NCBI GenBank assembly: GCA_964587165.1
Contig: CAZPKH010000011.1
Location: 1 to 47,230, forward strand
Direction: 5' to 3'
DNA from: CAZPKH01 sp964587165
GTDB lineage: Bacteria > Bacteroidota > Bacteroidia > Bacteroidales > Muribaculaceae
DNA: 47,230 nucleotides
Positions 8,344-17,316 of the stretch are shown here, one piece after another. A model generated the notes under the pieces. It saw only the letters and a list, made by a program, of their open reading frames with translations. It did not search any database and was not told where the DNA came from. Within the stretch, counting starts at the first letter, position 1. Every line of letters begins with the position of its first letter. Both the position numbers and the translations under genes were made by a program.

Positions 8344-9538
8344 CACCATCGACGAGGCTATCGCCGATTTCCGCCAAGGCAAATTTATAATCGTGGTCGA
8401 CGACGAAGACCGCGAAAACGAGGGCGACCTGATAATAGCCGCCGAAAAAGTAACCCCCGACGATGTAAACTTCATGGTGACCAACGCCCGCGGAGAGCTC
8501 TGCGCACCCATCACCATCGAACGCTGCCGCCAGCTCGACCTGCCGCATCAGGTGGCCGACAACACTTCGATGCTCGGCACACCGTTCACCGTCACCGTCG
8601 ACATGCTCCACGGATGCACCACCGGAGTGTCGTGCCACGACCGCGCCGCCACAATCCGCGCTCTGGCCGACCCTGAAGCGCGCCCCGACTGGTTCGGTCG
8701 CCCCGGCCACATACACCCCCTCTACGCTCAGGACCAGGGTGTACTCAAACGCACCGGCCACACCGAGGCCGCCATCGACATGGCCCGCCTGGCCGGACTG
8801 CGCCCCGCGGCTGCCCTGATCGAGATACTCAACCCCGACGGCACCATGGCGCGCCTGCCCGAGCTGCGACGCAAAGCCGACGAATGGGGGCTGAAGCTCA
8901 TAGCCATCAAAGATCTGGTGGCCTACCGCCTGCGCCGCGAGTGCCAGGTGGAGAAAGGAGTCGAAGTCGACATGCCCACCGCCTACGGCCACTTCCGCCT
9001 CATACCTTTCCGCCAGAGCAGCAACGGTCTGGAGCATATCGCACTGATCAAAGGCGACATAACGACCGACGAACCCACCCTGGTGCGCGTACACTCATCG
9101 TGTGCCACCGGCGACATCTTCGCATCCAAGCGGTGCGACTGCGGCGAGCAGCTGCACCGCGCCATGGAGATGATCGACAAAGAGGGGCGCGGCGTGATCG
9201 TATACCTCAGCCAGGAGGGGCGCGGCATCGGCCTGATGGACAAGATACGCGCCTACAAGCTCCAGGAGGAGGGTCTCGACACCGTCGACGCCAACCTGCA
9301 CTTGGGCCACAAAGCCGACGAGCGCGACTACGGCGTCGGAGCACAGATACTCCACCTGCTGGGTGTCAATAAGATGCGCCTTATCACCAACAACCCCATA
9401 AAGCGCATAGGCCTCGAAGGATACGGCCTCGAAGTGGTAGAGAACGTACCCGTCGAGATACGCCCCAACGAGTACAACTCCCGCTACATGCACACCAAGA
9501 AAGACCGCATGGGCCACACCCTGCATTTCGACGACTGA
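8324..9538 (+). CDS. ribBA: Bifunctional DHBP synthase / GTP cyclohydrolase II
   Basis: This 404-residue fusion supplies both precursors of riboflavin. The N-terminal RibB half (about 1-200) makes 3,4-dihydroxy-2-butanone 4-phosphate: DDEDRENEGDL binds metal and substrate, with HGCTTGVSCHDRA and RTGHTEA downstream. The C-terminal RibA half (about 206-404) opens the GTP ring: VHSSCATGDIF and KRCDCGEQL give the zinc cysteines, followed by LSQEGRGIGL and LITNNPIKRIGL. Both active sites look intact. The start overlaps the end of the LptF/G gene by 20 nt, and an MBOAT gene begins 8 nt after the stop, so four genes may share one transcript. Confidence 0.97.
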   Translation: MEQIKLDTIDEAIADFRQGKFIIVVDDEDRENEGDLIIAAEKVTPDDVNFMVTNARGELCAPITIERCRQLDLPHQVADNTSMLGTPFTVTVDMLHGCTTGVSCHDRAATIRALADPEARPDWFGRPGHIHPLYAQDQGVLKRTGHTEAAIDMARLAGLRPAAALIEILNPDGTMARLPELRRKADEWGLKLIAIKDLVAYRLRRECQVEKGVEVDMPTAYGHFRLIPFRQSSNGLEHIALIKGDITTDEPTLVRVHSSCATGDIFASKRCDCGEQLHRAMEMIDKEGRGVIVYLSQEGRGIGLMDKIRAYKLQEEGLDTVDANLHLGHKADERDYGVGAQILHLLGVNKMRLITNNPIKRIGLEGYGLEVVENVPVEIRPNEYNSRYMHTKKDRMGHTLHFDD

Positions 9539-9546
9539 GCCTGTAG

Positions 9547-11058
9547 ATGAACTTCGCGGGTATCGAGTTCGCGCTGCTGATGGCTACGGTGTTCGTAGTC
9601 TATTGGGGGCTGCTGCACCGCAGCCTGCGGGCTCAGAACTCGCTGCTGCTCGCCGCGAGCATGATCTTCTACGGATGGTGGGACTGGCGTTTCCTCGGGC
9701 TGCTATGCGGCGTGATAGCCGTGAGCTACGTAGCCGGGCTTAAAGCCGCCGGGGCCCACGGACGCCGCTGGGCGGCGGCAGGCATTGCGGTGATAGTCGG
9801 TGTGCTCGTGGCGTTCAAGTATTTCGGATTCTTCAGCGACAACCTGCTGAAGCTGCTGGCACTGCTGGGTATCGACGGGCTCGACTGGTTCACCGTCGAG
9901 GTGCTTCTGCCGGTCGGTCTGTCGTTCTATACGTTTCAGGCTATCAGCTACATAGTCGATGTGCGCCGCGGCCTCACCGCGCCGTGCCGCCGCCTCGACA
10001 CCTTCGCACTCTATCTGTCGTTTTTCCCGCAGCTCGTAGCCGGCCCCATCGAGCGATCGTCGGCCCTGCTTCCGCAATTCGAGCGTCCGCGCCGGTGGGC
10101 CCGCCCGCAGGCCGCCTTGGGCGCGCGACAGATGCTGTGGGGATTGGCAAAAAAGGTAGTGATAGCCGACACGTGCGCATTCTATGTCGACCGGTATATG
10201 GCCGAGCTCGACACCGGCGGATGGGGTGTTGCGACGGCTGCCGTGCTCCTCTTCTCGGTGCAGATATACGCCGATTTCTCAGGATATTGCGACATAGCCC
10301 GCGGCGCAGCCCGATGTCTGGGCATAGAGCTGATGCAGAATTTCCGCTTCCCGTATTTCGCCACCGATATCCGGCAGTTCTGGCGGCGATGGAACGCATC
10401 GCTCATGCAGTGGCTGCGCGACTACATCTACATCCCCTTGGGCGGCTCCCGTTGCAGCCGCAAGCGCCATCTGGCCAACCTGCTCATCGTATTTGCCGTC
10501 TCCGGCTTGTGGCACGGAGCCGCTTGGACGTTCATTGTCTGGGGATTGGCCTGGGGTATCCTCTCGATAGCTTACACCTTGTGGGGCAAGAAGATACCTG
10601 CGGGCCCCCGACATGCTTTCGGGCGCGCCGCCACCCTTGCCGCAGCCGCCGCAGGGTGGGCGCTTTTCAGAAGCGACTCGATGCATCAGGCAGCGCAACT
10701 GCTCTCGCTCTCGGCAGCTCCTATAGCAGCCTTAGCCGTTGTGGCAGCAGGGCTTATGTGCTTGAATATCAGAATTGCGGCACGCACTATGAGCGTACTC
10801 TGCGGAGCGATAGCCGCCGCCGTGGCAGTCGGGATGATAGCTTTCCCCGACCCGGTGGCGATGCTCGCCGTGCGGTTCTATCTGCCGGCAATGATTATAT
10901 TGATGTTTGTCGTGGAGTGGTACAACCGCCACTGCGAGTATGTGATGCAGCGGTGGAGCGCCCCGCAGTGGGTGCGCACGGCCGTCTATATCTGCCTGAT
11001 CCTGATGGTGTGGATGAGCAGTTTTGAGGATGTACCGTTCATATATTTCAGATTCTGA
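9547..11058 (+). CDS. MBOAT family O-acyltransferase (AlgI-like)
   Basis: This 503-residue polytopic membrane protein moves acyl (often acetyl) groups across the inner membrane to a glycan acceptor. The invariant MBOAT histidine is His323 in SGLWHGAAW. A second diagnostic stretch, FWRRWNASLMQWLRDYIYIP, precedes it; many AlgI relatives have His where this protein has Asn. LPVGLSFYTFQAISY and FFPQLVAGPIERS are typical AlgI features. The next gene, 5 nt downstream, encodes an SGNH-like protein, the usual partner layout for periplasmic polysaccharide acetylation. The acceptor polymer is unknown. Confidence 0.92.
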   Translation: MNFAGIEFALLMATVFVVYWGLLHRSLRAQNSLLLAASMIFYGWWDWRFLGLLCGVIAVSYVAGLKAAGAHGRRWAAAGIAVIVGVLVAFKYFGFFSDNLLKLLALLGIDGLDWFTVEVLLPVGLSFYTFQAISYIVDVRRGLTAPCRRLDTFALYLSFFPQLVAGPIERSSALLPQFERPRRWARPQAALGARQMLWGLAKKVVIADTCAFYVDRYMAELDTGGWGVATAAVLLFSVQIYADFSGYCDIARGAARCLGIELMQNFRFPYFATDIRQFWRRWNASLMQWLRDYIYIPLGGSRCSRKRHLANLLIVFAVSGLWHGAAWTFIVWGLAWGILSIAYTLWGKKIPAGPRHAFGRAATLAAAAAGWALFRSDSMHQAAQLLSLSAAPIAALAVVAAGLMCLNIRIAARTMSVLCGAIAAAVAVGMIAFPDPVAMLAVRFYLPAMIILMFVVEWYNRHCEYVMQRWSAPQWVRTAVYICLILMVWMSSFEDVPFIYFRF

Positions 11059-11063
11059 CAGCT

Positions 11064-12080
11064 ATGCCCCGCCCCGACAGCTTCATACCATTCACTCTCC
11101 GCGCCGTGGCAGTTGTGGCCGCAGCCGCCGCGATAGCGCTCGGAGCCTACGTGTGGGCCGACCCGTTCCGTGCGGTGCGCAGCTACGACAATTATTACTC
11201 CGGCTCCCCCGTGCATGCGGGCACCAACAAAGCCAACATATCCCTGCGCCACTACCTGCAGCACCGCGACTCGATGCACTACAACGCTTTCATCATCGGC
11301 TCGTCGGTGGCCATAAACTACCCCGTCGAGGCGTGGCGCCGGATGCTCCCCGGCGATGCATCGCCCTACCATTTCGATGCGAGCGCCGCCACACCCCGCA
11401 CACTGCGGCTCATCGCCGGCTATTTAGCCGGTCAGGGCGACCTCGACCACGCTCTGGTGATACTCCCCACCGAGCGCTCCTCCGAGACACGCTTCACGGC
11501 GATGCCTTTTCTGAATCCTCCGGCCATAGACCCCGAGGTCTCAACCTTGAGGTGGCATTGGACATTCATCCGGGCGGCTTTCAACCGCGAGTTCTTGCGC
11601 GCATACATCCCCTCGCGGTTGCTCGGGCGTCGCTACGAGCCTGCCGGAAAGACGTTTATATCCTATCAGCCGATTGTCGAGGACCCGCTCACCAATCAGG
11701 AGAGCATCCCGCAGTGGGACAGTCTCATCGACGCCGACCCCGAACGATTTTTACGCACCGTCCACCCCGACGAGCTGCCGCTTACGGACAACTCCGCCGT
11801 CGTGCTCGGCAAATCGTACACCCCCGCCGACAGCGCAGAGTTTGCAGCTCTCGCCCGCATATTCCGCGACAACGGCACCCGCTACCGCATCATCGTGAGC
11901 CCCCGCCGCGACAAGGCTCGCGCCCCCGCCGAAGATATAGCCATGCTCCGCGCCATCTTCGGCACAGCCCGAGTGACCGACGCCTCCGGAATCGACACCG
12001 ATCAGCTGCGCGACTTCTACGACGGCGTGCACTATCGTCCGCCCCTTGCAATCAAGATTTTAGAAAGCATCTCAAAATAA
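11064..12080 (+). CDS. SGNH-like membrane-anchored protein, probable MBOAT partner
   Basis: This 338-residue protein has one N-terminal hydrophobic segment (about 11-30) and a predicted periplasmic domain. IIGSSVAINY (Ser80/Ser81) resembles the SGNH/GDSL block I serine, and FYDGVHYRP near the C-terminus (Asp320, His323) resembles the catalytic DxxH block V. Together with its place 5 nt after the MBOAT gene, this suggests an AlgJ/AlgX-like acetyl-handling role. The overall sequence is not one I recognise beyond those blocks, so the function is an inference from motifs and context. Confidence 0.65.
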   Translation: MPRPDSFIPFTLRAVAVVAAAAAIALGAYVWADPFRAVRSYDNYYSGSPVHAGTNKANISLRHYLQHRDSMHYNAFIIGSSVAINYPVEAWRRMLPGDASPYHFDASAATPRTLRLIAGYLAGQGDLDHALVILPTERSSETRFTAMPFLNPPAIDPEVSTLRWHWTFIRAAFNREFLRAYIPSRLLGRRYEPAGKTFISYQPIVEDPLTNQESIPQWDSLIDADPERFLRTVHPDELPLTDNSAVVLGKSYTPADSAEFAALARIFRDNGTRYRIIVSPRRDKARAPAEDIAMLRAIFGTARVTDASGIDTDQLRDFYDGVHYRPPLAIKILESISK

Positions 12081-12084
12081 AAGT

Positions 12085-12115
12085 TTTGACGACCGGGCGA
12101 AATACCGTAATTTTG
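12085..12115 (+). promoter_or_regulatory. Promoter of the CPBP protease gene (-33 and -7 boxes)
   Basis: TTTG (12085-12088) and TAATTTTG (12108-12115) are separated by exactly 19 bp. The upstream in-frame GTG at 12115 overlaps the last base of the -7 box, so the ATG at 12154 must be the real start. Confidence 0.8.
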
Positions 12116-12153
12116 TGGCTTGCAACAGCCGCCACACTAAAGCTTTGAAAGAA

Positions 12154-13098
12154 ATGTCAACCGACTCAACAAAAGCCTCCTCTCCCGCCTCTGCCGAGCT
12201 TGCAGCGTCGATGAATGTATCGTTCGGGCAGCGCATCTTCGTATTCATAGCCGCTACACTGCTTATGGTAGTGCTCGCCGGCGTAATATCGCTCTTCGTC
12301 GCCTCGGGCAATGCTTCGCCGGCGCGCGTCCGCATCGCCATCGTAGTGCAGGATCTGCTGATGTTCGTCCTCCCGCCGCTCATAGCCGCCATGATAGCCT
12401 CCCGGCGCCCCGCCGACCTGCTGCTGCTTCACCGCCCCGGGCGCATATTCCCCTACATACTGGTGATAGCCGCCCTGATCACGATGATACCGGCCATGAA
12501 CCGCATCGTCGCCCTCAACGAGCATATGCAGCTGCCGCAGTGGCTTGCCGGCATGGAGCAATGGATGGAGCGCAGCGAGCAGGCAGCCCGCCAAAGCACA
12601 GAGATGATGCTCGGCGGCACATCGGCAGGCGCACTGGTGATCAACATCCTGATAGTCGGCGTAATGGCCGGATTTGCCGAGGAGATATTCTTCCGCGGCG
12701 GCTTGCAGCAGCTACTGATCACCCGCCCCATGAACCCGCACGCGGCGATATGGCTCACAGCGGTGATATTCAGCGCATTCCACATGCAGTTCTACGGCTT
12801 TGTGCCGCGCATGCTCCTCGGCGCATATTTCGGCTATCTGGCATGGTGGTCGGGCACGATATGGCTGCCTGTAGCGGCCCATGTGCTCAACAACTCCACA
12901 ATCGTAGTATCAAAATGGCTGCTTGCCAACGGATATATCTCGCTGAATCTCGACAACGTGGGGGCAGCCGGCGACGGTGCCGACGCACTCGTGGCCGTGA
13001 CTGCAAGCGTGGTCTGCACAGCCTTGATTATCACACTGATTTACCGCGCGTTGCGCCCTAAGAAAGCTCACGCTCAAAGTCAGCGCACGGCAGTATAG
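12154..13098 (+). CDS. CPBP family intramembrane glutamic protease (CAAX/Abi family)
   Basis: This 314-residue polytopic protein has the three conserved CPBP motifs: FAEEIFFRGG (Glu176, Glu177, Arg181), SAFHMQFYGF (His210), and AAHVLNNSTI (His243, Asn247). Members are membrane proteases, some acting on prenylated or signal peptides; bacterial targets are mostly unknown. Hydrophobic segments lie near 28-50, 62-82, 98-118 and through the C-terminal half. The ATG at 12154 is chosen because an earlier GTG lies in the promoter. The 3' end overlaps the convergent menG gene by 19 nt. Confidence 0.88.
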   Translation: MSTDSTKASSPASAELAASMNVSFGQRIFVFIAATLLMVVLAGVISLFVASGNASPARVRIAIVVQDLLMFVLPPLIAAMIASRRPADLLLLHRPGRIFPYILVIAALITMIPAMNRIVALNEHMQLPQWLAGMEQWMERSEQAARQSTEMMLGGTSAGALVINILIVGVMAGFAEEIFFRGGLQQLLITRPMNPHAAIWLTAVIFSAFHMQFYGFVPRMLLGAYFGYLAWWSGTIWLPVAAHVLNNSTIVVSKWLLANGYISLNLDNVGAAGDGADALVAVTASVVCTALIITLIYRALRPKKAHAQSQRTAV

Positions 13099-13814
13099 AT
13101 CGTGCAGGTGCCGAAAGTGAGCGGCCGATATGTGGCGTTGGCAAATCCGGCCTGCTCCATCAGCTCGCACATCTCGTTACCCTGCGGCACTGCGGCTATC
13201 GACTCCGGAAGATAGGTGTAAGCCCGCGCATCCGAGCTCACCAAGCGCCCGAGCGTCGGGATAATATGCTTGGTATACAGGTCGTAAGCCCATTTGACAG
13301 CCTTGTTGCGCGGTGTCGAGAGCTCCAGCACCACCAGGATGCCTCCCGGCTTGAGCACACGGTACATCTCCCGAAGCCCTTGCAGCAGATTCTCGAAATT
13401 GCGCACTCCGTAGGCCACCGTCACCGCATCGTACGACTCGTCGGGGAGCGGCATGGCCAGGCTGTCGGCCTGACAGAACTTGATAGTGTCGGTTAAATCG
13501 GCCTCGGCCACCTTACGGCGGGCGCGCTCAAGCATCCCCTCCGACAGATCTATACCGGTCACGCCGATCGGATCGACCTTGCGCGCCAGGCTGATGGCAA
13601 GGTCGCCCGTGCCTGTGGCCACATCGAGGATATAGTCGGCACCGTGGCGCGCCACACGCTTCACCGCCAGCGCCCGCCACCGGCGGTCTATACCGAAGGT
13701 CATGGCGCGGTTCATCAGGTCGTAGGCAGGCGCGATGTTGTCGAACATCGACTCTATCTGCTCCGACTTGCGGCGGTCGTCGTTGTCGTAAGGGTTTATC
13801 TCCTCAGGCCCCAT
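13080..13814 (-). CDS. menG: Demethylmenaquinone methyltransferase
   Basis: This 244-residue class I SAM-dependent methyltransferase performs the last step of menaquinone synthesis (UbiE/MenG family). The first signature, YDLMNRAMTFGIDRRW, is at 31-46. The SAM-binding loop LDVATGTGDLA is at about 63-73, and YGVRNFEN and RVLKPGG follow. Length is usual. It follows purC by 30 nt on the same strand and is likely cotranscribed with it. In an anaerobic Bacteroidales the product serves the fumarate reductase electron chain. The 3' end overlaps the CPBP gene by 19 nt. Confidence 0.96.
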   Translation of the reverse strand: MGPEEINPYDNDDRRKSEQIESMFDNIAPAYDLMNRAMTFGIDRRWRALAVKRVARHGADYILDVATGTGDLAISLARKVDPIGVTGIDLSEGMLERARRKVAEADLTDTIKFCQADSLAMPLPDESYDAVTVAYGVRNFENLLQGLREMYRVLKPGGILVVLELSTPRNKAVKWAYDLYTKHIIPTLGRLVSSDARAYTYLPESIAAVPQGNEMCELMEQAGFANATYRPLTFGTCTIYTAVR

Positions 13815-13844
13815 GCATGTGTGTTTTGTGCGTCAATCGGCTGT

Positions 13845-14798
13845 TCAGAGGTTGATGTTGTGCAGGCAGTCGAGCACATTTGTGGCGATGCGCTGCGTCA
13901 GGTCGCTCTCGTCGGCTTTCACAAATTTCTGTCCGGTGATATGCTCGTAGAGCTCGATATATCGCTCGGTCACACCGGCCACAAACTCGTCGGTCATCTC
14001 GGGCACCTTCTGTCCGGGCTTGCCCATGAAGCCGTTCTCGATCAGCCACTGGCGCACAAACTCTTTGGAGAGCTGGCGCTGAGGCTCGCCCTTGGCAAAA
14101 CGCTCGGCGTAGGTGTCGGCATAGAAGTAGCGCGACGAGTCGGGGGTATGGATCTCGTCGATCAGTATCACCTTGCCGTCGACCTTGCCGAACTCATATT
14201 TCGTATCAACGAGTATCAGACCTTTGTCGGCAGCCATCTTTTGGCCGCGTTCGAACAGAGCGCGGGTGTACCGCTCCATCACCTCATAGTCGGCCGCATC
14301 GACCAGCCCCTGAGCAATGATCTGCTCGCGCGATATATTCTCATCGTGGCCGGCTTCGGCTTTGGTGGTGGGGGTGATGATAGGCTCGGCGAATTTCTCG
14401 TTCTCGCGCATACCGTCGGGCAGCTTCACGCCGCACAGCTCGCGGCATCCGGCCTCATACTCTCGCCAGGCGCTGCCGGTAAGATAGCCGCGTATGATCA
14501 TCTCTACGCGAAACCCTTCGGCTTTGCGTCCTACAGTGACCATCGGGTCCGGGCAGGCGAGCTTCCAGTTGGGTACGATGTCGGCGGTAGCATCGAGGAA
14601 ATAGGCTGCTATCTGATTGAGCACCTGCCCTTTGTAAGGTATCCCTTTGGGAAGCACCACATCAAATGCCGAAATGCGGTCGGTGGCGATCATAACGAGC
14701 GTATTGTCGTTTATATCGTAGACGTCGCGCACTTTGCCGTGATATACGCCGGTCTGTCCCGGGAAGTTGAAATCGGTGGTTGTCAGAGTAGTAGCCAT
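13845..14798 (-). CDS. purC: Phosphoribosylaminoimidazole-succinocarboxamide synthase (SAICAR synthetase)
   Basis: This 317-residue enzyme joins CAIR and aspartate with ATP in purine synthesis. Family sequence is clear: GKVRDVYDI near the N-terminus, ATDRISAFDVVLPKGIPYKG, EMIIRGYLTGSAW, LVDTKYEFG and IDEIHTPDSSRYF. The ATG at 14798 is chosen over the more upstream in-frame ATG at 14834, because that one lies inside the -7 promoter box. The C-terminus matches the longer (~310-residue) Bacteroidetes/eukaryote-like form. menG follows 30 nt downstream. Confidence 0.96.
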   Translation of the reverse strand: MATTLTTTDFNFPGQTGVYHGKVRDVYDINDNTLVMIATDRISAFDVVLPKGIPYKGQVLNQIAAYFLDATADIVPNWKLACPDPMVTVGRKAEGFRVEMIIRGYLTGSAWREYEAGCRELCGVKLPDGMRENEKFAEPIITPTTKAEAGHDENISREQIIAQGLVDAADYEVMERYTRALFERGQKMAADKGLILVDTKYEFGKVDGKVILIDEIHTPDSSRYFYADTYAERFAKGEPQRQLSKEFVRQWLIENGFMGKPGQKVPEMTDEFVAGVTERYIELYEHITGQKFVKADESDLTQRIATNVLDCLHNINL

Positions 14799-14831
14799 TT
14801 CTATAAATATAATTTGGTCGTTTTTCGAGCA

Positions 14832-14863
14832 CAAAGGTAGTGAAAAACCGCAACCGTGGCAAA
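14832..14863 (-). promoter_or_regulatory. Promoter of purC-menG (-33 and -7 boxes)
   Basis: On the minus strand TTTG (14863-14860) and TACCTTTG (14839-14832) are 20 bp apart. This gives a leader of about 28 nt before the ATG at 14798. Confidence 0.8.
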
Positions 14864-14890
14864 TGAAAAATCACCGCCGCGCGCGCGCCG

Positions 14891-15745
14891 TCACCACTCG
14901 TCCTCAAGCGAGCGCTTCTCGAAGTCGGCCTCTTCGGGCACGGCTATCAGCGTGCCGGTGTCCTGGCGGTAGGCATCGCGCAGTGCATCGGTGCTCACAT
15001 CAAACGGCTCAGACACTTCGCGGTACATATCTTCGAGCGAGTGTGAGAATAGCCAGCGGTAGGTGCGGGGCATGTAGAAGAGACGGGCGGGCTGGCCGTG
15101 GTTCATACCCGGCACGCGCGAGTACACCAGTCGCGGCGTGGTGGCCTCGTCGGCGCGCATACGCGCCACCACCTTGTCGCTCTCCGACACCGACACGGCT
15201 GTGTCGGCCGTGCCGTGGATGATCCAGAGCGGTATATCGTTGAGCCCCGACACATCCTTGACGCTTGCGCCGCCGGCCATACCGATAGCAGCCGCTATGC
15301 GGTCGGGGTGGGTGGCTGCCAGATCTATCGCTCCGTAGCCGCCGAGGCTGAGCCCGAGCACATAGATGCGCGAAGTGTCGATGGTACCCGTGGTGTCGAT
15401 GAGATGGTCGACAAGTGCCATTATCTTCTCCGGATCCCAGGCGCCGCGGTTGTTCTGCGGAGCGAGCACGTAAGCGTCGAGCTGCATGCCGCGCTCTATG
15501 GCCGCGATGGTGCCGTAGCGCTTCACCTTGTTGAGGTCGTTGCCGCACAGGCTTGCGCCGTGCAGGAATATCACCAGCGGCACGAGCTCGGCACACTCGG
15601 CTTCGGCCGACTCGGGGGTGTAGAGCCAGTAGTCGTAAGCCCCGGCCACCTCGCCGCGGTGGGGTGTCACCACACCTTTTGCTCCGGCGGCAAAGGCCGT
15701 CAGCACCGCAAGCATCTGAAAAAGAATAAACCGCAGGCGCATCAT
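14891..15745 (-). CDS. Secreted serine esterase (prolyl-oligopeptidase/dienelactone-hydrolase type)
   Basis: This 284-residue alpha/beta hydrolase has a signal peptide (about 1-22). FLHGASLCGND is the oxyanion-hole region. GLSLGGYG holds the nucleophile Ser133, with Asp181 (HGTADTAVS) and His216 (GMNHGQ) completing the triad. The layout resembles secreted feruloyl or carbohydrate esterases, but the substrate is unknown. Its ATG overlaps the stop of the upstream propeller lipoprotein gene by 4 nt, so it is the last gene of the nadK run. It differs from the esterase at 1396-2325, so the window holds two unrelated secreted hydrolases. Confidence 0.83.
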   Translation of the reverse strand: MMRLRFILFQMLAVLTAFAAGAKGVVTPHRGEVAGAYDYWLYTPESAEAECAELVPLVIFLHGASLCGNDLNKVKRYGTIAAIERGMQLDAYVLAPQNNRGAWDPEKIMALVDHLIDTTGTIDTSRIYVLGLSLGGYGAIDLAATHPDRIAAAIGMAGGASVKDVSGLNDIPLWIIHGTADTAVSVSESDKVVARMRADEATTPRLVYSRVPGMNHGQPARLFYMPRTYRWLFSHSLEDMYREVSEPFDVSTDALRDAYRQDTGTLIAVPEEADFEKRSLEDEW

Positions 15746-17304
15746 ATCACTCGCATCTTATATATCGTGTCGCCTCGCGACCCAACTACCAGGCAATTGC
15801 CCACGGCCACGGCCGACGACTCGAAGTTGGCTCCTACCGGTGTGCGGCTTATCACCCGCCCGGTGCGCCCCTCTATGAGATAGATATTGCCGGCGCAGTC
15901 GGCGTTCACCACCACCTGACGGCCGTCGGCAGTGAGCATCCCGACAGGGCTCGACCACGCGTAGTAGCGCAGCGGCACGGTGTAGACAGTGCGGCCTGAT
16001 GCACGGTCGATAGCCATCATCATGCCGTTCTGCCCGTCGGTATTGAGCACACAGTTGGCAAACAGCAGATCCGAGCAGTCACCGCGTCCGGGCAGCGAAG
16101 TGCCGTAGAAACCGCCGTCGAAATGCTTCTTCTCCACCTGCTTCAGGCGCGCCGGAGTGTCGTTGTGCCACACCTCGCGGCCCGTGAGGGCATCGAGCTT
16201 CGAGAGCCGAGCGCGCCCCTCACCCTGCTTGTCCACCTCGCAACCTGTGTAAACGTACGGGTGGCCGTCGGCATCCGGTATTATCACCGGCGTATGGTCG
16301 GTATCATCGCCTGTTGAGTAGTGCCATACGGGCTTCATGGTGTTGAGGTTCACGCATATCACATTGCCGCCATTGTCGGCTATGTAGCCGTAGTTGGCCC
16401 ACACGGCTATCGAGGCCTCAAGGCCCGGCGATGCGCCGTTCACCTTATATCTGAGGGTCGACTGCAGGCGCACGCGCCCCGGCTCGACAAGCAGCTTGTA
16501 GAGCGTGCCGTTCTCGCCCGGACGGAAGAGGAACTGCCCCACGCGGGCAGCCGACGAGTCGTAAGCTCCCCATGCGCGGTAGGCATTGCGATCTTCGGCA
16601 AAAGTATCTGATACACGGTGAGCGTAGAGATCGACCACAAGTGCGCCGAACGGACGCACGTCGGGTATCCCCTGCCCCACGTAGAGATTGCCGTTGAGCG
16701 TGGGGTCGAGCGATACGGACCCTTTGATAGGGTTGCTCACCGACAGCGGCTCGCGCGACGACTCGCCACTCTCGAAATCAATGAAATAGACATGCCCGGA
16801 GAGGCCGCCGACGATGATTTCGCGCCCCGAGAACCCCTCTTTGAGCGCCTTGAAGCGCCGCAGGCACGAGTCGGGCCACTCGACGTAGACCGGCTGCCCC
16901 GTCCACCCGGAGCCGCCGCCCCAGGAGCGGGAGGCCGAGGTGCGGTATCGCCACACAACCTCGATGCCGGTAGGCATAGTGTCGAGAGCGGCGTGATAGT
17001 CGGCGTTGCGCAGGGTGTTCTTGCGGAATGTGAACGACCCGGGAGTGTTGGCGTAGAGGTCGGCGAGATTATCGATCTGCGGGTCGATCGTTTCGTCGAA
17101 CACGTCGATCACCGCCTTTACAGCCTCGGCCGAGGCGTAAGCCGTATCGGGGAGCGCTTCGATCGGTGCCGGCAGCTCGGTGCGGACGGCTGAATCGGCC
17201 ACGGCGGCAGTGTCGGCATCGGTGCCGGCGGCACGGTTTGAGCCCGAGCATCCGGCTATCACAGCCGCCGGTAGGGCTAATGCGGCAAAAAGTATCTTTT
17301 TCAT
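15742..17304 (-). CDS. PQQ-like beta-propeller lipoprotein
   Basis: This 520-residue protein has a lipoprotein signal with the lipid cysteine at 19 (VIAGC). The rest carries PQQ/BamB-like blade repeats: GYIADNGGNVICVNLNTMKP, KLDALTGREVWHND, AIDRASGRTVYTVP and YLIEGRTGRVISRTP. It is probably periplasmic or on the outer membrane. It is longer than BamB and sits between a phosphatase and an esterase, so I would not call it BamB. It may bind a ligand or act as a scaffold; no catalytic motif is visible. It is separated by 12 nt from the phosphatase gene and overlaps the esterase gene by 4 nt. Confidence 0.78.
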   Translation of the reverse strand: MKKILFAALALPAAVIAGCSGSNRAAGTDADTAAVADSAVRTELPAPIEALPDTAYASAEAVKAVIDVFDETIDPQIDNLADLYANTPGSFTFRKNTLRNADYHAALDTMPTGIEVVWRYRTSASRSWGGGSGWTGQPVYVEWPDSCLRRFKALKEGFSGREIIVGGLSGHVYFIDFESGESSREPLSVSNPIKGSVSLDPTLNGNLYVGQGIPDVRPFGALVVDLYAHRVSDTFAEDRNAYRAWGAYDSSAARVGQFLFRPGENGTLYKLLVEPGRVRLQSTLRYKVNGASPGLEASIAVWANYGYIADNGGNVICVNLNTMKPVWHYSTGDDTDHTPVIIPDADGHPYVYTGCEVDKQGEGRARLSKLDALTGREVWHNDTPARLKQVEKKHFDGGFYGTSLPGRGDCSDLLFANCVLNTDGQNGMMMAIDRASGRTVYTVPLRYYAWSSPVGMLTADGRQVVVNADCAGNIYLIEGRTGRVISRTPVGANFESSAVAVGNCLVVGSRGDTIYKMRVI

Positions 17305-17316
17305 TTCACTTTCCTA

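Noticed and set aside
9984..12148. Two long frames overlapping the MBOAT and SGNH-like genes
   Set aside because: Low-complexity Arg/Pro/His translations with no start context; the other frames hold recognised motifs.
13644..14840. 398-residue plus-strand frame opposite menG and purC
   Set aside because: Antisense shadow; the minus strand has two well-known enzymes.
15742..17304. Naming the propeller lipoprotein BamB
   Set aside because: It is longer than BamB and its gene neighbours are hydrolases; the fold alone does not settle it.
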